DNA from: Streptococcus sciuri
GTDB taxonomy: Bacteria; Bacillota; Bacilli; Lactobacillales; Streptococcaceae
NCBI RefSeq assembly: GCF_024814375.1
Contig: NZ_JANUXX010000007.1
Coordinates: forward strand, 1-64,000
DNA length: 64,000 bases
Direction of reading: 5' to 3'
Positions 10,575-22,168 of this stretch are shown piece by piece (within the stretch, counting starts at the first letter, position 1; every line of letters begins with the position of its first letter). A program made the position numbers and the translations under genes. Under the pieces are notes generated by a model. That model ran no database searches. It was given only the letters and a program-made list of their open reading frames with translations, and had not been told where the DNA came from.

Positions 10575-11363
10575 CTATTTATGTTTTAACTTTTCAATAG
10601 TAATCTTATGCTTACCAGATTTTGTCAATCCATCTTCACCAATTAATCTTATTCGCCCAAAGTCACGCACACTAATCATATCACCAAGCAATAATTGCTC
10701 TGCTCCTTTCTCCACAGTCCTATAATTGACCTTAACCTTTCCAGATTCAATCAGTTTGACAGCTTGAAGTCGTGAAAGTTTAAAACTACTAGCTAAAATC
10801 TTATCAAGTCTCAAACTAGACACTTGGAGAAATATTTTTTGAGTTTCTTCTTGGCGTTCCATCAACCGACTAAAAGGAACTTCCTCCATGGTTATACCAG
10901 ATTGCCCAATCTTTGTTATCTGTTGCAGAGCTTGATTTACCATAGTACTTGTTAGAAAGAGTTGCGCACTATTGTCGTTAAGACGAATATCCCCAATCAA
11001 TGAGCGCTCAACCCCTAGCTGATGTAGAAAAGCCCCTAAAATCTGTGCATGTGTTAGGCGATTGAACTTATTATTGTAGTGAATTTCCAAAAGAGAAAGT
11101 TGAAAGTCCGCTTTATCAAACTGATAATAACTAGGAGCAATAATTGCTTTTCCATACTCCGTATCAAAGTAATCATTAGAGGAATAGCAAATCAATTCAC
11201 TAGAAGCGACCAAACTCTCAACTATCTCTAATTCTCTAGGATTTAAAAACTCTGTCACAAAGATAGCATAAGTATCTTCAACACGGTTAATAATGTCAGT
11301 CGTTTTTTCAACAAAGATAAGCTCATCCTTATGAAAATGTTGTAACATACTCTTAGAAAGCAT
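10575..11363 (-). CDS. ylmH: YlmH, S4-domain RNA-binding protein
   Basis: A 262-residue protein with a C-terminal S4 RNA-binding domain (about 180-255; RLDKILASSFKLSRLQAVKL is the S4 entry). It is the conserved neighbour of yggT and divIVA; family members act in ribosome quality control and rRNA/tRNA binding. Its ATG sits in the TGATG overlap with the yggT stop, so I start it at 11363 rather than the preceding in-frame TTG. Confidence 0.92.
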   Translation of the reverse strand: MLSKSMLQHFHKDELIFVEKTTDIINRVEDTYAIFVTEFLNPRELEIVESLVASSELICYSSNDYFDTEYGKAIIAPSYYQFDKADFQLSLLEIHYNNKFNRLTHAQILGAFLHQLGVERSLIGDIRLNDNSAQLFLTSTMVNQALQQITKIGQSGITMEEVPFSRLMERQEETQKIFLQVSSLRLDKILASSFKLSRLQAVKLIESGKVKVNYRTVEKGAEQLLLGDMISVRDFGRIRLIGEDGLTKSGKHKITIEKLKHK

Positions 11364-11629
11364 CAAATAATTAGCCCAATCAATCTTACTAAAAGTCCAC
11401 TCAATACGTTAAGTGCAATTATCACTGCCCATATAGTAAAATCAAAGCCCGCAAACTGTAATGGAAAACGTCTAAAAGGTTGAATAATAGGCTCTGTAAA
11501 AAATGTAATTAAACGACCAAGTCCACTATTATAAGCCCCAGGAAACCACGATAACAAAGCATAAACAAGCAAAAGATAAGAATAAACTTGAATGATTCTC
11601 AATAAAATATCAATAATTAACAGTAACAT
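11363..11629 (-). CDS. yggT: YggT-family membrane protein
   Basis: An 88-residue protein with two hydrophobic segments (about 5-27 and 62-86) around a short loop containing RRFPL, typical of YggT/YlmG. The family is found beside sepF in division clusters; its molecular role is poorly defined (osmotolerance and septal placement have been suggested). It starts one base after the sepF stop codon and overlaps ylmH. Confidence 0.9.
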   Translation of the reverse strand: MLLLIIDILLRIIQVYSYLLLVYALLSWFPGAYNSGLGRLITFFTEPIIQPFRRFPLQFAGFDFTIWAVIIALNVLSGLLVRLIGLII

Positions 11630-11630
11630 C

Positions 11631-12248
11631 TTATCGTCTCTTCATATCAAAATCAAAGTTTGCCTCTTGAGAAACCGCATGAACAGCCTCTTCAAAATTA
11701 ACAGAAACAATCTTAGGGGCTAACAGATAGATAGAACTGCCCACTTTTTTGAGGGTTCCTTCAAGAACTTTACTTGCCCCATCAATAAAATCCAAACAGC
11801 GTCTTGCTTGCGCATCTAGCATATATTGAAAATCAATCAAAACACAGACATCTCTGCTTAGCAAGTCGACAATATCTTGCGCATCATCATATAGCTTTGG
11901 ATATTTTAACAAAATCGTCAATTGAGGGACAGAGACATCTTGAGTTTCACGATGCTGTTGTTGCGCATTATGATAGCTCGGCACATTCGTTGGTTTTCTA
12001 CGTTGTGTAACTGATGATTTGCTTTGCTGATGAGATTGGCTATATTCTGGTTTTTGTTGAGACATTTGACGAGGTTGTCTCACACTTTCTTGTTCCTTAA
12101 TCACCTGCGAAGTATCTCTTGATTCTTTTTGTGTTTGAACCGATTTCTGTTCTACTTGATGAGACAAATCCATGTTGCTTTCAGCATCTGTCACATCATC
12201 CGTATCAAAATAAGCAATAAGTCTCTCAATGCGATCTTTAAAAGCCAT
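11631..12248 (-). CDS. sepF: SepF, FtsZ membrane anchor
   Basis: A 205-residue protein with an N-terminal amphipathic helix ([14 protein letters not shown]) for membrane binding. A long Gln/Ser-rich linker (about 30-100) follows, then the SepF domain (about 108-200) with the conserved [13 protein letters not shown] region. SepF polymerises and tethers FtsZ to the membrane, overlapping in role with FtsA. It lies 8 bases after yggS in the ftsA-divIVA transcription unit. Confidence 0.94.
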   Translation of the reverse strand: MAFKDRIERLIAYFDTDDVTDAESNMDLSHQVEQKSVQTQKESRDTSQVIKEQESVRQPRQMSQQKPEYSQSHQQSKSSVTQRRKPTNVPSYHNAQQQHRETQDVSVPQLTILLKYPKLYDDAQDIVDLLSRDVCVLIDFQYMLDAQARRCLDFIDGASKVLEGTLKKVGSSIYLLAPKIVSVNFEEAVHAVSQEANFDFDMKRR

Positions 12249-12256
12249 AAGTCCTC

Positions 12257-12933
12257 CTATTCTTTAAAAAATGCTGAGCCTATCCTTACAAAAGTTGCTC
12301 CCTTTTGGATGGCTATATCGTAATCGCCACTCATCCCCATGCTCAGTTCTGTGAAAGGCATGTGCGGTATACGTAAATTTTGCAATCTCTGATTAAGTTC
12401 TTGTGCTCGAGCAAAAATATCAGCTATTTCTTCTTTTGTCGCAAGCAACGGTGCCATAGTCATCAATCCGACAAGTTCAATCTTATCAAAAGCTTCAAGC
12501 TCAGAAAGAACAGGCTCAACTTCGCTCACTTTAAAGCCATGCTTTGTTTCTTCTTCGGAGATATTAACCTGCAGAAAACACTTTATCGGATGCGCAGCAC
12601 GCTTTTGAATTTCAGCTGCTAGTTTTACCGAATCTAATGCATGAAAATAGTCGACATAGTTGATAACTTCCTTGACTTTACGACGCTGAAGCGTGCCGAT
12701 AAGATGCCAGGTAAGTTTTTTCTCCTTAAGAGTCTCGTACTTATCTAAGAATTTATCAACACGATTTTCTGCAATATGTTTAATTCCTGTCTCACAAAGA
12801 TCTCTTGCTACACTAGCATCAACATATTTCGTAACAGCAATGATCTGAACGCTATCTGCTGGTCTATTAGCTGCTTTTATTGATTGATTGACACGTTCAA
12901 ATACAGTTTCTTTGTTCTTTTTTAAATTCATCA

Positions 12934-12934
<1 letters not shown>
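12257..12934 (-). CDS. yggS: YggS/PLPBP, pyridoxal phosphate homeostasis protein
   Basis: A 225-residue single-domain TIM-barrel PLP-binding protein (alanine racemase N-fold). [14 protein letters not shown] carries the PLP Lys, and [14 protein letters not shown] is the C-terminal family signature. It buffers free PLP and has no known catalytic activity. The start overlaps the ftsZ stop codon by one base (TAATG). Its location between ftsZ and sepF is the norm in streptococci. Confidence 0.94.
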
Positions 12935-14241
<1,307 letters not shown>

Positions 14242-15633
14242 TTAGTCAAACATACTTCCAAAAATATTCCGAATACGCTCCGTTAACGTCGGACGAGCCC
14301 TATTGGGCGATTGCTTTTCTTGCAATACCTCTTCTGTTGGTAAAGGTTGCAAATCATTCGTCATTGACTCCTCACCACCAAAAGTTGGTAAAGGCGCTGT
14401 CGTTGTATAACTTGGACGAGTCTCATCAAGTCGTGACGTAAAGTCATCTGGCTTACGACGCAGCAACTCTTCGCCAAATACAGCAGCTTGAGCAATCACA
14501 TCAACCTCTGACATCACTCCTACATATTCGACAATGCTGATGACATTAGCAAACATTGGATTACGAATTCCCACTTGGTTAGGTACATGAAGTTTGACAG
14601 GTACACCTAAAACGTCCTGAGCTACTTCAACAATTCCAGGTAGGATAGCACCACCACCTATTAGAATAATACCACCAGGCAAGTCAAGCAAACGTCCTCG
14701 CTCTAAGTCTTGCTTTACACGGTCAAGGATATGACGGATACGCGCTGAAATAACCTCTGATAAAAAGCGTTCATTAACCTCAATCGGCTCATCGCTCCCT
14801 ACGACATCCACCTTCACCGTCTCACCCTCGTTAGATTCTGAGATATCCGCCTGACCAAAGTTAAACTTTAAAGACTCAGCCGTCTGCATGGAGGTTCTTA
14901 ACACTTTAGAGATGTCTTTTGTAACATACTCGCCACCTTCAGGATAAATATTAGTATATTGAAGTTCTTGCGCACGCATAGAAGCAACGGTTGTTTGCCC
15001 ACCACCCATGTCAATTACGGTCGTACCAAATTCCCGTTCGCCCTCATTTAGGACAGACTTTGTCATAGCTAACGGTGTAATAACAACGTTTTCAGTCTCA
15101 ATACCTGCTCTCTCTACTGTTTTGCGTAAATTATGTAAAATAGTGGTTGGTCCAGTATAGATAAGTCCTCTCATTTCCAGACGAACTCCCATCATACCTC
15201 GTGGATCTCTTATACCTTGAAAACCATCGACGATAAATTCCTCTGGAATTAAAGAAATGACCTCACGCTCAGGTGTAATACTCTTTGTCAACGCTGATTT
15301 GACAACACTCTCAACGTCTTCGTCTTTTATTTCTTTTGACTCGCTTGACACAGGAATCATCCCTTGCGTAGGCTCGATCTGCAAAAGATTAGCTGGCAAG
15401 CCGACATTTACCTTTTCAATCTTGATGCCCGCTTTTTCTTCTGCTTGCTCTACTGCTGTTTTAATTGCTTCTGCAGCCGCCTCAATATCAACAATGATAC
15501 CATCTTTCACTCCATTGCTTGTGACATTGCTAACACCGATGACATTCATCTCACCAGAAATTAACTCTGCTACCAAGACTTTTATCGAGCTCGTTCCTAT
15601 ATCCAAACCAGTAAAAAAGCCATTCCTAGCCAT
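14242..15633 (-). CDS. ftsA: FtsA, actin-like Z-ring anchor
   Basis: A 463-residue actin-family ATPase. The N-terminal phosphate loop GLDIGTSSIKV (about 9-19), SHS2/1C region and phosphate-2 motif (TVIDMGGGQTTV) are intact. The C-terminal amphipathic membrane helix (ERIRNIFGSMFD) is also present. It links FtsZ filaments to the membrane and the septal synthases. It is the first gene of ftsA-ftsZ-yggS-sepF-yggT-ylmH-divIVA, behind its own extended -10 promoter. Confidence 0.97.
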   Translation of the reverse strand: MARNGFFTGLDIGTSSIKVLVAELISGEMNVIGVSNVTSNGVKDGIIVDIEAAAEAIKTAVEQAEEKAGIKIEKVNVGLPANLLQIEPTQGMIPVSSESKEIKDEDVESVVKSALTKSITPEREVISLIPEEFIVDGFQGIRDPRGMMGVRLEMRGLIYTGPTTILHNLRKTVERAGIETENVVITPLAMTKSVLNEGEREFGTTVIDMGGGQTTVASMRAQELQYTNIYPEGGEYVTKDISKVLRTSMQTAESLKFNFGQADISESNEGETVKVDVVGSDEPIEVNERFLSEVISARIRHILDRVKQDLERGRLLDLPGGIILIGGGAILPGIVEVAQDVLGVPVKLHVPNQVGIRNPMFANVISIVEYVGVMSEVDVIAQAAVFGEELLRRKPDDFTSRLDETRPSYTTTAPLPTFGGEESMTNDLQPLPTEEVLQEKQSPNRARPTLTERIRNIFGSMFD

Positions 15634-15709
15634 TCACTCGACCTCTCTATTCTATACATTCTATACAATTATCAAAAAATCTGCCTCTAAACAGAATTAT
15701 TCAGGAAAT

Positions 15710-15718
15710 ATTATACCA
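15710..15718 (-). promoter_or_regulatory. Extended -10 promoter for ftsA-ftsZ
   Basis: Minus-strand TGGTATAAT (with -10 at 15715-15710) lies about 80 bases before the ftsA ATG. The region where a -35 should be falls in the upstream terminator hairpin and matches poorly. Confidence 0.6.
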
Positions 15719-15720
15719 TA

Positions 15721-15754
15721 AAAGAACGTAAAAAAGTTCTTTTTTACGTTCTTT
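15721..15754 (-). terminator. Terminator between divIB and ftsA
   Basis: A 16-bp perfect stem (15721-15736 with 15739-15754) contains internal A/T runs. It follows divIB and separates murD-murG-divIB from ftsA. The tiny formal loop means the apical base pairs will be open. Confidence 0.75.
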
Positions 15755-15819
15755 ATTTTATCTTTTTACAAAAATATCCTCAATTCCCTGTAAACAGAAA
15801 AATTTTCCCCTGTTATCTT

Positions 15820-16902
15820 CTACTGCTGACCTGTTTCTTCTTGGCTTTCAGCTGTCGCTTCCTCTGTCTGTTGCGTTTCAGAACTATCTGAAGTTTTCTC
15901 TGCCTGTTTTGCTTCAATTTCGGATGTAGTCGCATAAATGCCAACTTCCATATCCACAATAGCAGGTGGGGTAAGCTTGTCCTTAATCTTACTATAATAA
16001 GGCAATTTCATTATCATTTCAGATAAAGGAACACGTACAGTATTACCATCACGCATAGCTAAGATTAATAAATCACTAGTCGACGTTGAACCTGCTAGGC
16101 TGATACTTTGAATACTGTCACGTAGATTCTTATCAAGTGCCAACAAATCCTTAGCCAACTCTTTGAGCATTTTCTGATCTGTCAATGAAATGGTAAGGGA
16201 AGCTTCTGGCAACTCCGAAACAGGTGCTGCAACAACCACATTTCCATTTGAAAGAAGGGGTTGATATCCTGTATCGGTCTGTATGTAGCCCACTACTGAA
16301 TATTCCTTAATCATCAAGGTAAAATAATTAGGAAATTGATAACTTAATTTCGCTGAGGATACCCAAGGATTTGCTACTTTTAAGCGATTCTCATAAGTTT
16401 TAGGGTGTAGCAGAAGTGAAAAAATATAGTCCGATGACTCGATGTGTGCTTCTTTGAGAACTGTCTTAGATGGTGTGTGAGAGCTACCCTTAACGATGAT
16501 CGTTTTTTTCTTACTGTAAGGTGAAATAGCAAAAAGCGAAGCCATAAACAAAAGAAACGAAACGATTATGACTGGTAAAGCTTTAATGACCGCTCTTTGA
16601 CGCTTGGTCAACCCTTTTTTTACTTTAACCTTTTTAGGCTTCTTAATCTTTTTTTTAACTTTTTCTTTTTTGTCCTCTTTTGTCTCTATGTTTTCTTTTG
16701 GCGGAATCTTACCATAGCGTGCTAACTTTTCAAGACGTTCTTCTTTTTTCTGTTTCTCTTTTTCTGCCTCTTTCTGCTTTTTTTTCTTTAAAAACTCTAG
16801 ATTTAGCTGTTGCCACTCTGTCAAAGGAGCTCTGCCCTCTTTGTGTTCGGAAGTTTTTGGCTCTTTTACTTTTTCTTCATGTTCTTGTTTTTTTTCAGAC
16901 AT
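15820..16902 (-). CDS. divIB: DivIB/FtsQ, septal divisome protein
   Basis: A 360-residue bitopic membrane protein. It has a long Lys/Glu-rich cytoplasmic domain (about 1-115) and one membrane segment (about 118-142, ending SLFAISPY). A POTRA domain follows (IIVKGSSHTPSKTVLKEA onward), then the beta domain and an acidic Gln/Glu/Thr tail. DivIB works with DivIC and FtsL to control septal wall synthesis. It starts immediately after the murG stop codon. Confidence 0.94.
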   Translation of the reverse strand: MSEKKQEHEEKVKEPKTSEHKEGRAPLTEWQQLNLEFLKKKKQKEAEKEKQKKEERLEKLARYGKIPPKENIETKEDKKEKVKKKIKKPKKVKVKKGLTKRQRAVIKALPVIIVSFLLFMASLFAISPYSKKKTIIVKGSSHTPSKTVLKEAHIESSDYIFSLLLHPKTYENRLKVANPWVSSAKLSYQFPNYFTLMIKEYSVVGYIQTDTGYQPLLSNGNVVVAAPVSELPEASLTISLTDQKMLKELAKDLLALDKNLRDSIQSISLAGSTSTSDLLILAMRDGNTVRVPLSEMIMKLPYYSKIKDKLTPPAIVDMEVGIYATTSEIEAKQAEKTSDSSETQQTEEATAESQEETGQQ

Positions 16903-17979
16903 TTAGCGTTCCTTCATTGTTTTTGAAATGTCATCGGTCAACAATTGGTAAAAATCATCTGGGGTTTTTAGCTCACGACTTGCTTTCATGTGATTTATGT
17001 AGTCATCCTTACGATTAAGTAAATCATCTATGACTTCCTTGAGGTGATCTAAAGTGAAATCATCCTCAAACAATTGCTTTGCATAACCTTTTTTCTCAAA
17101 GTAAGACGCATTTTCAAGTTGATCTCCACGACTCGCTTCACGTCCTAGTGGTACAATAATATGTAACTTTTGCATAGCCAACAATTCAAAAATCGTATTG
17201 GAACCCCCTCGTGTAATGACAACATCTGTCATATTCATCAAAGGTTGGTAAAGATCTGTCACATAGTCCACACGATAACAGTTATCTTTCAAAACATTGA
17301 GACTAGGATCCCCAGTGATGTTGATAACATTGAATTGCTGTGTTAAAGCAGTCTCTTTACTCACAAAATCATTGAAAACCTTAGCCCCAGCTGAACCACC
17401 GATAAATAAAATAGTCTTTAGTTCTGGATTAAAGTGGGCTTTAATATCCTCAAGTCTAGGTGACATTAAGCCTTTTTTTTCTGTAATTTTTGTAATGGCT
17501 CCTACATGTTTCACCTTGGTTAGTGTGGCATTCTGCTCAAAAGTGCTATACATGGTCGTCGCAAAGCGATAAGCAATTTTATTGGCCAAACCCATAGACA
17601 AGTCAGACTCATGTATAAAGACTGGAATACCTAATATTTTAGCAGCGATAACGGGTGGAACTGCTACAAAACCGCCCTTTGAAAAAAGTGCTTGCGGTTT
17701 GATTCTCGCCAAAATACTAATAGACTGAATAATTCCAAAGCACACTTTAAAGACATCAGATATATTTTTCCAAGAAAAATACCGACGTAATTTTCCAGTT
17801 GCTATAGCATGAAAAGTCACATCCAATCCTGACTGTTTAATCTGCTCATGCTCTATGCCACCTTTAGAACCAATATAATGCACTTCCCAGCCATTTTTGA
17901 TAAACTTTGGGATAAGAATAAGATTCAAGGTCACATGACCGACAGTTCCTCCACCTGTAAAGACAATCCTTTTAGTCAT
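16903..17979 (-). CDS. murG: MurG, lipid II-forming GlcNAc transferase
   Basis: A 358-residue GT28 glycosyltransferase that adds GlcNAc to lipid I at the inner membrane face. The N-terminal Gly-rich loop [10 protein letters not shown] (about 7-16) and a C-terminal UDP-binding region with [14 protein letters not shown] (about 253-266) are present. It overlaps murD by 8 bases and abuts divIB. Confidence 0.96.
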   Translation of the reverse strand: MTKRIVFTGGGTVGHVTLNLILIPKFIKNGWEVHYIGSKGGIEHEQIKQSGLDVTFHAIATGKLRRYFSWKNISDVFKVCFGIIQSISILARIKPQALFSKGGFVAVPPVIAAKILGIPVFIHESDLSMGLANKIAYRFATTMYSTFEQNATLTKVKHVGAITKITEKKGLMSPRLEDIKAHFNPELKTILFIGGSAGAKVFNDFVSKETALTQQFNVINITGDPSLNVLKDNCYRVDYVTDLYQPLMNMTDVVITRGGSNTIFELLAMQKLHIIVPLGREASRGDQLENASYFEKKGYAKQLFEDDFTLDHLKEVIDDLLNRKDDYINHMKASRELKTPDDFYQLLTDDISKTMKER

Positions 17980-19336
17980 GTTGCGCTCCCTTTAATGTTT
18001 CAAAAGTTGAGATAAACTCATCACCACGCACTTCAAAATTTGGATACATGTCCCAGCTGGCATTAGCTGGGCTAAGAAGAACAACATCTCCTTCATCCGC
18101 TAAATCAAAAGCACGGATTGTTGCCTCTTTGACGTCACTAGCAATACAATAAGGCACGCCTGCCTTAAGCGCTGCTTTTTTTACACGTGGAGCAGACTCT
18201 CCTATGATAATCATTTGCTTGAGCCCCTTGATATCATCTACCAACTCATCAAATTCATTGCCACGATCAAGACCACCTGCAATCAGGATAACCTTACTGT
18301 TATCAAATCCTGACAAAGCTTTTTGAGTAGCTAGTATATTAGTAGATTTACTGTCATTGTAAAAAAGGACTCCATTAATACTACCTAGTTTTTGTAAACG
18401 GTGTTTCACACCACCAAAAACACCTAAAGTTGCAGCTATAATAGAATTTGAAATACCAGATAATTTTGCAACCGCTATAGTCGCTAGAGCGTTTTCGATG
18501 TTGTGACTGCCAGGAACACCTAAATGACTAGCTTCCATAATCTTTTCACCTCTAAAACAAAGAAAACCATTCTCAAGGTAAGCTCCATCAACTTTTTTTT
18601 GCGTTGAAAAGAAGACAACTGTTGCTTGTGTCTTTTGCGATAAAGTCTCTGACAACTCTTGATTCGCATTTAAAATGAGATAATCATTTATTGTCATTTG
18701 GTCTTGAATATGCCACTTAGCAGCCACATAGTCTTCAAAACTACCATGATAATCAATATGAGTTGGCATAAGATTCGTTATCACTGCCATACGGGGATGA
18801 AACTTTTGAACTCCCATCAACTGGAAACTGGACAATTCCATCACAAGACTATCTTCTTCTGTAGCTGTTTTTGCGACCTCACTGGCTGGAAAACCAATAT
18901 TCCCAGAAAGAAGTGCATGTTTACCAGCAGCATTGAGAACATTAGCAATCATAGTTGTTGTGGTTGTTTTACCGTTAGACCCTGTAATACCAATGATTGG
19001 TGCTTCTGATATTAAGTAAGCTAACTCAACTTCTGTTAAAACAGGAAGTCCTTTTTCCAAAGCCTTTTTAACCATAGGATTATCATAACGAATCCCTGGA
19101 TTTTTAATCATTAAGGCAAAATTTTCATCAAGCAACTCTAGGGGATGGTGACCACAGATAACCTTGATACCTTCCTCTAGCAAAGATTGTGCCATTGGAT
19201 TTTCATCAAAAGGTTTACTATCATTAACAGTAACAATAGCACCTAACTGGCTCAAGAGACGCGCTGCTGCTTCTCCAGAGCGTGCCAAACCTAAAACAAG
19301 AACTTTTTGATTTTCAAACTGTGTTATTTTTTTCAT
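17972..19336 (-). CDS. murD: MurD, UDP-MurNAc-L-Ala:D-Glu ligase
   Basis: A 454-residue Mur ligase. The ATP loop [12 protein letters not shown] is at about residues 115-126, and later ligase motifs ([16 protein letters not shown]) are present. I begin at the ATG at 19336; the in-frame TTG four codons earlier overlaps the GGA used as ribosome site. First gene of murD-murG-divIB, behind a good sigma-A promoter. Confidence 0.96.
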   Translation of the reverse strand: MKKITQFENQKVLVLGLARSGEAAARLLSQLGAIVTVNDSKPFDENPMAQSLLEEGIKVICGHHPLELLDENFALMIKNPGIRYDNPMVKKALEKGLPVLTEVELAYLISEAPIIGITGSNGKTTTTTMIANVLNAAGKHALLSGNIGFPASEVAKTATEEDSLVMELSSFQLMGVQKFHPRMAVITNLMPTHIDYHGSFEDYVAAKWHIQDQMTINDYLILNANQELSETLSQKTQATVVFFSTQKKVDGAYLENGFLCFRGEKIMEASHLGVPGSHNIENALATIAVAKLSGISNSIIAATLGVFGGVKHRLQKLGSINGVLFYNDSKSTNILATQKALSGFDNSKVILIAGGLDRGNEFDELVDDIKGLKQMIIIGESAPRVKKAALKAGVPYCIASDVKEATIRAFDLADEGDVVLLSPANASWDMYPNFEVRGDEFISTFETLKGAQHD

Positions 19337-19368
19337 TATTCGTTCCAATTCATTTTATAATATCTTTT

Positions 19369-19397
19369 ATTGTACCGTTAATTGCTAGGATTTTCAA
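19369..19397 (-). promoter_or_regulatory. Sigma-A promoter for murD-murG-divIB
   Basis: On the minus strand TTGAAA (19397-19392) and TACAAT (19374-19369) are separated by exactly 17 bases. The start site would be about 25 bases before the murD ATG. Confidence 0.7.
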
Positions 19398-19410
19398 GGT
19401 ATTGCCATAG

Positions 19411-19443
19411 ACAAAAAGAGAACCTAGAGGCTCTCTTTTTGTC
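19411..19443. terminator. Terminator of the typA unit
   Basis: A long near-perfect hairpin with AAAAAGAGA and TCTCTTTTT arms lies right after the DUF3165 gene. Its A/T flanks allow termination in either direction. Confidence 0.8.
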
Positions 19444-19456
19444 TATATAAGCGCTT

Positions 19457-19729
19457 TTATTCTGTCATATCTTTGGATTGTACTTTCTTTTTAGTTGGCA
19501 TTTTCAGCATGTCTCGCATTCCCAAAAAACCTAACAAGGACATCACAAGAGCTACGTAAAATTCAGACGGCATATCAAGAAAAGCCAGCACACCAAAAAC
19601 GAAAGCTACCATAAAAAATACAAGAATTCCTACTATCCCAATCGGATTGAGTGTATTTTTAATCGTTCTTGGTGCCATAAAAAAGTAGTATAGCAAAATC
19701 AAAAACAGCAATATCAAGTAAAATACCAT
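19457..19729 (-). CDS. Small streptococcal membrane protein, DUF3165 family
   Basis: A 90-residue protein with three hydrophobic stretches (about 1-18, 28-50, 55-70) and a basic C-terminal tail. It matches the short DUF3165 membrane family found beside typA in streptococci. Function is unknown. It lies 21 bases after typA, so the two are probably cotranscribed. Confidence 0.8.
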   Translation of the reverse strand: MVFYLILLFLILLYYFFMAPRTIKNTLNPIGIVGILVFFMVAFVFGVLAFLDMPSEFYVALVMSLLGFLGMRDMLKMPTKKKVQSKDMTE

Positions 19730-19750
19730 AGCTATCCCTTCGATAGAAAA

Positions 19751-21598
19751 TTACTCTTCTGCAGACATTTTTTTCTTTTTAGCTGCTTTAGCACGTGCAT
19801 TTTTATCCAAAATTTGTTTACGTAAGCGGATAGACTCTGGAGTAACTTCCATGTATTCATCATCATTTAAGAATTCAAGTGATTCTTCAAGAGTCAAAAT
19901 ACGCGGTGTTTTAATCACTGCTGTTTGATCTTTAGTAGCAGAACGCACATTGGTCATTTGTTTTGCTTTAGTGATGTTAACTGTCAAGTCATTTTCACGA
20001 GAGTTTTCACCAATAATCATTCCTTCGTAAACTTCAGTACCTGGATTAACAAAGATGGTTCCACGTTCTTCAATAGACATGATAGAGTAGGTCGTTGCCT
20101 TACCCGTATCAATAGAAACAAGTGCACCACGATGACGTCCACCAATTTCTGCGTTAATAACTGGCATGTATTGATCAAAAGTATGATTCATAATACCATA
20201 TCCACGTGTCATAGAAAGAAACTCAGTAGGGTATCCAATCAAACCACGCGCTGGCGCCAAGAAAATCAAGCGTGTTTGTCCATTTCCAGTTGATTGCATA
20301 TCAAGCATTTCACCTTTACGCTCAGAAAGCGATTGAATCACAGCCCCTTGATACTCCTCTGGTGTATCAATTTGAACACGTTCGAATGGTTCGCATTTCA
20401 CGCCATCAATTTCTTTGACAATAACTTCTGGACGTGATACTTGAAGTTCGTATCCTTCACGACGCATTGTTTCGATAAGGATAGACAAGTGCAATTCACC
20501 ACGACCTGATACAGTCCATTTATCTGGTGAATCAGTTGCTTCAACACGAAGTGAGACGTCCGTTTGCAATTCAGCAAGCAGGCGTTCTTCAACTTTACGA
20601 GATGTGACGTATTTCCCTTCACGACCTGCAAATGGTGAGTTATTTGCTAAGAATGTCATTTGAAGTGTTGGCTCGTCAATGTGAAGGATTGGAAGCGGTT
20701 CGACGCAATCTGTTGGAGTGATTGTTTCACCAACGAAGATATCTTCCATACCAGAGATAGCAATCAAATCACCAGCTTTTGCTTCTTGGATTTCACGACG
20801 TTCAAGTCCGAAGAAACCAAACAATTTAGTAACACGGAAGTTTTTAGTTGTACCGTCAAGTTTTGAAAGAGTAACTTGGTCACCAACTTTAACAGTACCG
20901 CGGAAAATACGTCCGATACCGATACGTCCAACGAAATCATTGTAATCAAGAAGCGATACTTGGAATTGAAGTGGTTCTTCTGAGTTATCAACTGGCGCTG
21001 GAATGTGGCCAATGATAGTGTCAAAGACTGGAGCCATTGTATGTTCTTGATCGGCTGGTTCATCTGAAAGTGATGACGTACCGTTGATAGCTGATGCGTA
21101 AACAACTGGAAATTCTAATTGGTCATCGTCAGCACCAAGCTCGATGAAAAGTTCAAGAACTTCATCAACAACTTCTGCTGGACGAGCTGATGGTTTATCA
21201 ATTTTGTTAACAACAACGATTGGTGTTAAGTTTTGTTCAAGAGCTTTTTTCAACACGAAACGTGTTTGAGGCATAGTTCCTTCGTAAGCATCGACAACAA
21301 GCACAACACCATCAACCATTTTCATGATACGTTCAACTTCTCCACCGAAGTCTGCGTGTCCTGGTGTATCCATGATATTGATACGGACACCGTTATAAGC
21401 AACTGCAGTATTTTTGGCAAGGATTGTAATACCACGTTCTTTTTCAAGATCGTTTGAGTCCATTGCACGTTCTTGCAATTCTTTACGTTCATCAAGTGTG
21501 TGTGATTGTTTCAATAATTCATCAACAAGGGTTGTCTTCCCATGGTCAACGTGGGCTATAATCGCCACATTACGAATGTCTTCTCTTAATTTAGTCAT
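19751..21598 (-). CDS. typA: TypA/BipA ribosome-associated GTPase
   Basis: A 615-residue translational GTPase. The G1 loop AHVDHGKTT (about 14-22), the DTPGHADF G3 motif and the NKID G4 motif are all visible, followed by EF-G-like domains and the BipA C-terminal domain. It acts on ribosome assembly and stress or cold adaptation. The ATG at 21598 is preceded by GAGGAAA; an in-frame ATG five codons upstream overlaps that ribosome site. Confidence 0.96.
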   Translation of the reverse strand: MTKLREDIRNVAIIAHVDHGKTTLVDELLKQSHTLDERKELQERAMDSNDLEKERGITILAKNTAVAYNGVRINIMDTPGHADFGGEVERIMKMVDGVVLVVDAYEGTMPQTRFVLKKALEQNLTPIVVVNKIDKPSARPAEVVDEVLELFIELGADDDQLEFPVVYASAINGTSSLSDEPADQEHTMAPVFDTIIGHIPAPVDNSEEPLQFQVSLLDYNDFVGRIGIGRIFRGTVKVGDQVTLSKLDGTTKNFRVTKLFGFFGLERREIQEAKAGDLIAISGMEDIFVGETITPTDCVEPLPILHIDEPTLQMTFLANNSPFAGREGKYVTSRKVEERLLAELQTDVSLRVEATDSPDKWTVSGRGELHLSILIETMRREGYELQVSRPEVIVKEIDGVKCEPFERVQIDTPEEYQGAVIQSLSERKGEMLDMQSTGNGQTRLIFLAPARGLIGYPTEFLSMTRGYGIMNHTFDQYMPVINAEIGGRHRGALVSIDTGKATTYSIMSIEERGTIFVNPGTEVYEGMIIGENSRENDLTVNITKAKQMTNVRSATKDQTAVIKTPRILTLEESLEFLNDDEYMEVTPESIRLRKQILDKNARAKAAKKKKMSAEE

Positions 21599-21634
21599 GA
21601 TTTCCTCTGCCATCTTAAAATATTTAACTTATGA

Positions 21635-21643
21635 ATTATACCA
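21635..21643 (-). promoter_or_regulatory. Extended -10 promoter for typA
   Basis: Minus-strand TGGTATAAT (with -10 at 21640-21635) lies 36 bases before the typA ATG. No convincing -35 is present. Confidence 0.6.
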
Positions 21644-21741
21644 TAAATCGCAACAAAAAACAGACTAATGACAATTGTAAATGTTTTCAAGATGTAGACT
21701 CCTTTGCTTTGTTATTGATAAACACTTTAAATCTTCCTATC

Positions 21742-21767
21742 AAAAAGCCGGATACTTCTTACCCGAC
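21742..21767 (-). terminator. Terminator of yqgQ-glcK-rhodanese unit
   Basis: An 8-bp stem with two G-T pairs (21747-21754 with 21760-21767) is followed by T5 on the minus strand, 11 bases after the rhodanese stop codon. Confidence 0.75.
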
Positions 21768-21778
21768 CTCTTTTGCTG

Positions 21779-22159
21779 TCATCTTTGTTTTATCTTACCA
21801 TCCCAATAATCTAGTCCATCTTTTAAGACGTAAATATTTTGATAACCTTCCTTTTTCAGTATAAGTATAATACGAGGTAGCGACTGACTACGATTATTAT
21901 CATAGATGAGTACTGGCTTGTCCTTGCGGATAGCAGAAAGGCTATTTTTCAATTGACTAGCAGGTAAGTTTCGTGCACCTAAAATGTGCTTTTTCTGAAA
22001 AGCACTTGATTCCCGAATATCAATCAACTGTCCAGAATGCATTCTCTCTTCAAAGCTACGATTATCCAAAAAAATCGCTGACCGACGTACTCGAAAATAG
22101 TTCCATGCTGTATAAAGCATGATACAGACCATAATGGCAACTAAAACCCAGATAAGCAT
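21779..22159 (-). CDS. Membrane-anchored rhodanese-like protein lacking the active-site Cys
   Basis: A 126-residue protein with one N-terminal membrane segment (about 3-21) and a rhodanese-homology domain (about 35-122; IDIRESSAF, then HILGARNLP). In active rhodaneses a Cys follows the VLIY strand; here position 87 is Asp, so sulfur transfer by the usual persulfide is not expected. It may bind a ligand or partner. It lies 9 bases after glcK. Confidence 0.88.
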   Translation of the reverse strand: MLIWVLVAIMVCIMLYTAWNYFRVRRSAIFLDNRSFEERMHSGQLIDIRESSAFQKKHILGARNLPASQLKNSLSAIRKDKPVLIYDNNRSQSLPRIILILKKEGYQNIYVLKDGLDYWDGKIKQR

Positions 22160-22168
22160 GACTACCTC

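Noticed and set aside
19333..19344. AACGAATA just before the murD ATG, resembling a com-box
   Set aside because: It has a mismatch, touches the start codon and overlaps the ribosome site; murD already has a good sigma-A promoter upstream.
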